In this document: piece by piece, positions 62,110 through 64,000 of the stretch
Position numbering within the stretch: position 1 is the stretch's first letter
How the letters are laid out: every line of letters starts with the position of its first letter
Assembly (NCBI RefSeq): GCF_019703515.2
Contig: NC_059368.1
Coordinates: 32,437,391-32,501,390, forward strand
Reading direction: 5' to 3'
Source: Myxocyprinus asiaticus
Lineage: Eukaryota; Chordata; Actinopteri; Cypriniformes; Catostomidae
Length of the DNA: 64,000 bases
Program-made: the position numbers and the translations under genes
The notes under the pieces: model-generated
The model's input: the letters and a program-made list of their open reading frames with translations, nothing else
Databases searched by the model: none
Told to the model about the DNA's origin: nothing

Positions 62110-63047
62110 GATACATCGCGTTCAGCCAACGTGTTTCTTTATTACGGCAGTTCATTTCCGGGACGCGATGCATCCATTTCTAGCGCTTTGACCGTCGCGC
62201 GGCAATAAACAGCGCGTGAACAACTTTCACGCGAGGAAACGAAAAATAATAACATTTGAACTCGTGCACTTCCTGGAATAATAATTCCGAAACAAGCAAG
62301 CAAATATTTTCTTCTGCCCAGAAAACCACCATCACAACGGTACCACTAGTCCGTGTCGTGTCCGTGACGCGGCCAGTCGGCTCACTATTTAAAGCGCAGT
62401 GTGGCGTTTATATGCAGAGCCGGTGACGGAGCGCCGAGTAGCACCTTCCCATCCCGGACAGTCTATATTGGAGAGCCGGTATGTCTGTTTAAAACCAGGC
62501 GTCTGAAAGAAGGAGGGACTGTGTCACTCGAAACGAGCATTTCGAATAACGGCGCAGTCAACACACAGGACAACAAAAAACATGATTCAGTTCGGTCCTT
62601 GATTTAGATTTTTGGCTCAATTTTAGATGCATTTTAAGATCAAAATGTTCGTTTGTAACAGATTGAAATATTGAGTTACAATAAAAAAAATAATTAAAAA
62701 AAATAGCTAATATATGTAATATCCGCATCAAACGCGGCTTTTTACGCAGCCGGGGCCAGATGTACTACATTAATTTGTTAATTTTATATACATTGCGTTT
62801 TCCAACACATACTAAAGTTTAATATATTAAGATAACACCAGATTTACTGTATTTTCTCCAGTATCAGCCGTGCGTCTCCTATCAGTAAACACTCACATAC
62901 TTCCCTGCAAAGAGAGCAAATGGATCAGATTCTGATGTGTGTGCGTGGCTAATATCTTGTATTATAAAATAAAAGGGTTTGGCTCTGCGTCTAATGCTTG
63001 GACACGTGTGTGATTTCGAGTATGAGTGCTGTTTGTACGATCCTTAC
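62110..63047. other. gtf2a1 first intron region, partly CpG-rich
   Basis: 62110-62560 is rich in CpG (GGGACGCGATGCATCC, GTCGCGCGGC), unlike the AT-rich surroundings, and may be part of a CpG-island-like promoter zone. No exon with splice sites is visible on either strand. Confidence 0.5.
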
Positions 63048-63077
63048 CACTAAGTTCGAGTTAGCCGAGCTCGCCAT
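63048..63077 (-). CDS. gtf2a1 exon 1 (initiating exon)
   Basis: Ten codons, MASSANSNLV, from ATG at 63077-63075, followed by a GTAAGG donor. Human GTF2A1 starts MANSANTNTV with the exon ending at the same place. It is too short for open-frame detection and rests on this match, the donor, and the upstream TATA box and GC-rich flank. Confidence 0.9.
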
Positions 63078-63279
63078 TATAAGCGCAGTGGGGGGAAACA
63101 TACACCGCAAATATCAAGCATGAACCCCAAAAGGCATAAGAAAAAGAAGCACAGAAACATCTAAAACACTGGTGACGCTTATTTAAAAATTGCCGGTCTG
63201 CGTTTTTGAAAATAAAAGCACAAACGTTCACGATCACAGGGCTGCAGTTCCCCAGCCGTCCACCTGCGCCAGTCCTCCG

Positions 63280-63289
63280 CTTTTATATA
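63280..63289 (-). promoter_or_regulatory. TATA box of gtf2a1
   Basis: The minus strand reads TATATAAAAG, a near-ideal TATA box, about 205 bp upstream of the start codon. A start site about 30 bp downstream (near 63250) would leave a 5' untranslated region of about 175 bases. The surroundings (63240-63420) are GC- and CpG-rich, with a TCGCGAGAC motif at about 63338. Confidence 0.6.
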
Positions 63290-63424
63290 CGGAGCTGCGC
63301 GAGACAGGGCAGGGTCAAGCACGCGCTGAGAGAAATATCGCGAGACTTCCACGCGCTCAGACTCGACTAATAATGCGATCCTGGATCAGTTTAATCCGCG
63401 GCTGATTGGATTTTCTGTATAGGA

Positions 63425-64000
63425 AGGAACTATAGAGGCTGTGCTCAAATCAGGTAACTCAGCTACATTGTGTTTATGAATTTAATCCGGAAAAAGAGGC
63501 ATTACGCTTATAAATAATTCAATACTACTTGAAGTGAAATCTTATTGTTGATGTTTTTGTTATTGTTTTTTTTTTATGTGTGTTTTTTTTTTCACAATTA
63601 AATTTCCATTTGTTAAAAATTGAATGTGTAGAAACCACATGTGGAGTTGTTTTCTAGCAATGTTCTAGCAAATCCCCCCCCATTAAAAAAGTTTGACTCC
63701 CAAAGAAATGAATAGTAATTGATACATTTGTATAAAATCATGACCACAGATGAAGACTCCTGTCACACCAGTAGCCTAATTAAAGCTGTTTTATTCAACA
63801 ATGTGAGGGTCCCCTCATTAGGATCAAATGACCAGCCAAATTACTGTAATTATGAAATTCAGACTTATAATTACCAGTTCTATGAAGAAGTGAACACTTT
63901 TTACAAGTTATAAACTCGGAATACAATGAAAGCTCTGACCTGACGGTTGTGACGTCATGTAAACAGAACTAAAATGTCAGCGGCTTCAACAGATGAAGGT
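63425..64000. other. Gene-free end of window
   Basis: AT-rich with T-homopolymers at about 63568-63592. No exon or named repeat seen. The frame at 63719-63913 has no family pattern. Confidence 0.5.

Overview
The window looks like a chromosome segment from a teleost fish, most likely a cyprinid (carp/goldfish/zebrafish relatives). The reasons are spliced vertebrate genes, very little coding sequence, and a dense load of repeats that I recognise as fish families: Tc1 elements of the Sleeping Beauty type, hAT and TTAA-target MITEs, tRNA- and 5S-rRNA-derived SINEs, LINEs with an L2/CR1-like reverse transcriptase, and long GT, GA and AT microsatellites. Family names are from memory and were not searched. 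There is no prokaryotic gene, operon, CRISPR array or phage.

Only two host genes can be named, both on the minus strand. Exon 1 of an lrrc52-like leucine-rich-repeat protein lies at 26678-27326; its transmembrane exon was not found. A partial gtf2a1 locus (TFIIA alpha/beta precursor) spans 49755-63077. It has a TATA-type promoter, the short first exon, and four exons of the central glutamine-rich region with a continuous reading frame. The exons for the N-terminal TFIIA-alpha domain are absent between exon 1 and the next recognised exon, and that exon is joined at its 5' edge to the middle of a cut MITE. The acidic and TFIIA-beta exons were not found either. I read it as a decaying duplicate, though a misassembly or missed exons cannot be excluded.

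Layout. 1-8 kb: mostly featureless. 8-9.1 kb: a 539-bp tandem duplication. 9.7-16.6 kb: a local segmental duplication whose copies carry different transposon insertions and so provide empty sites. 16.6-26.6 kb: MITEs, microsatellites and a deleted Tc1. 26.7-27.9 kb: lrrc52 exon 1 and a (GA)48 tract. 28-30.6 kb: a three-copy tandem array of about 400 bp, broken by a hAT element that holds a second hAT and a MITE. 31.4-46.1 kb: hAT and TTAA elements. 46.2-49.7 kb: a weak candidate terminal exon, a SINE and a Tc1 tail. 49.7-63.1 kb: gtf2a1, with introns filled by a LINE inside a MITE, a 3.6-kb composite hAT and a Sleeping Beauty-type Tc1. 63.3-64 kb: nothing recognised.

I found no undescribed gene system. 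The strongest observations are the broken gtf2a1 locus and the nested insertions whose target duplications and paralogous empty sites can be read directly.
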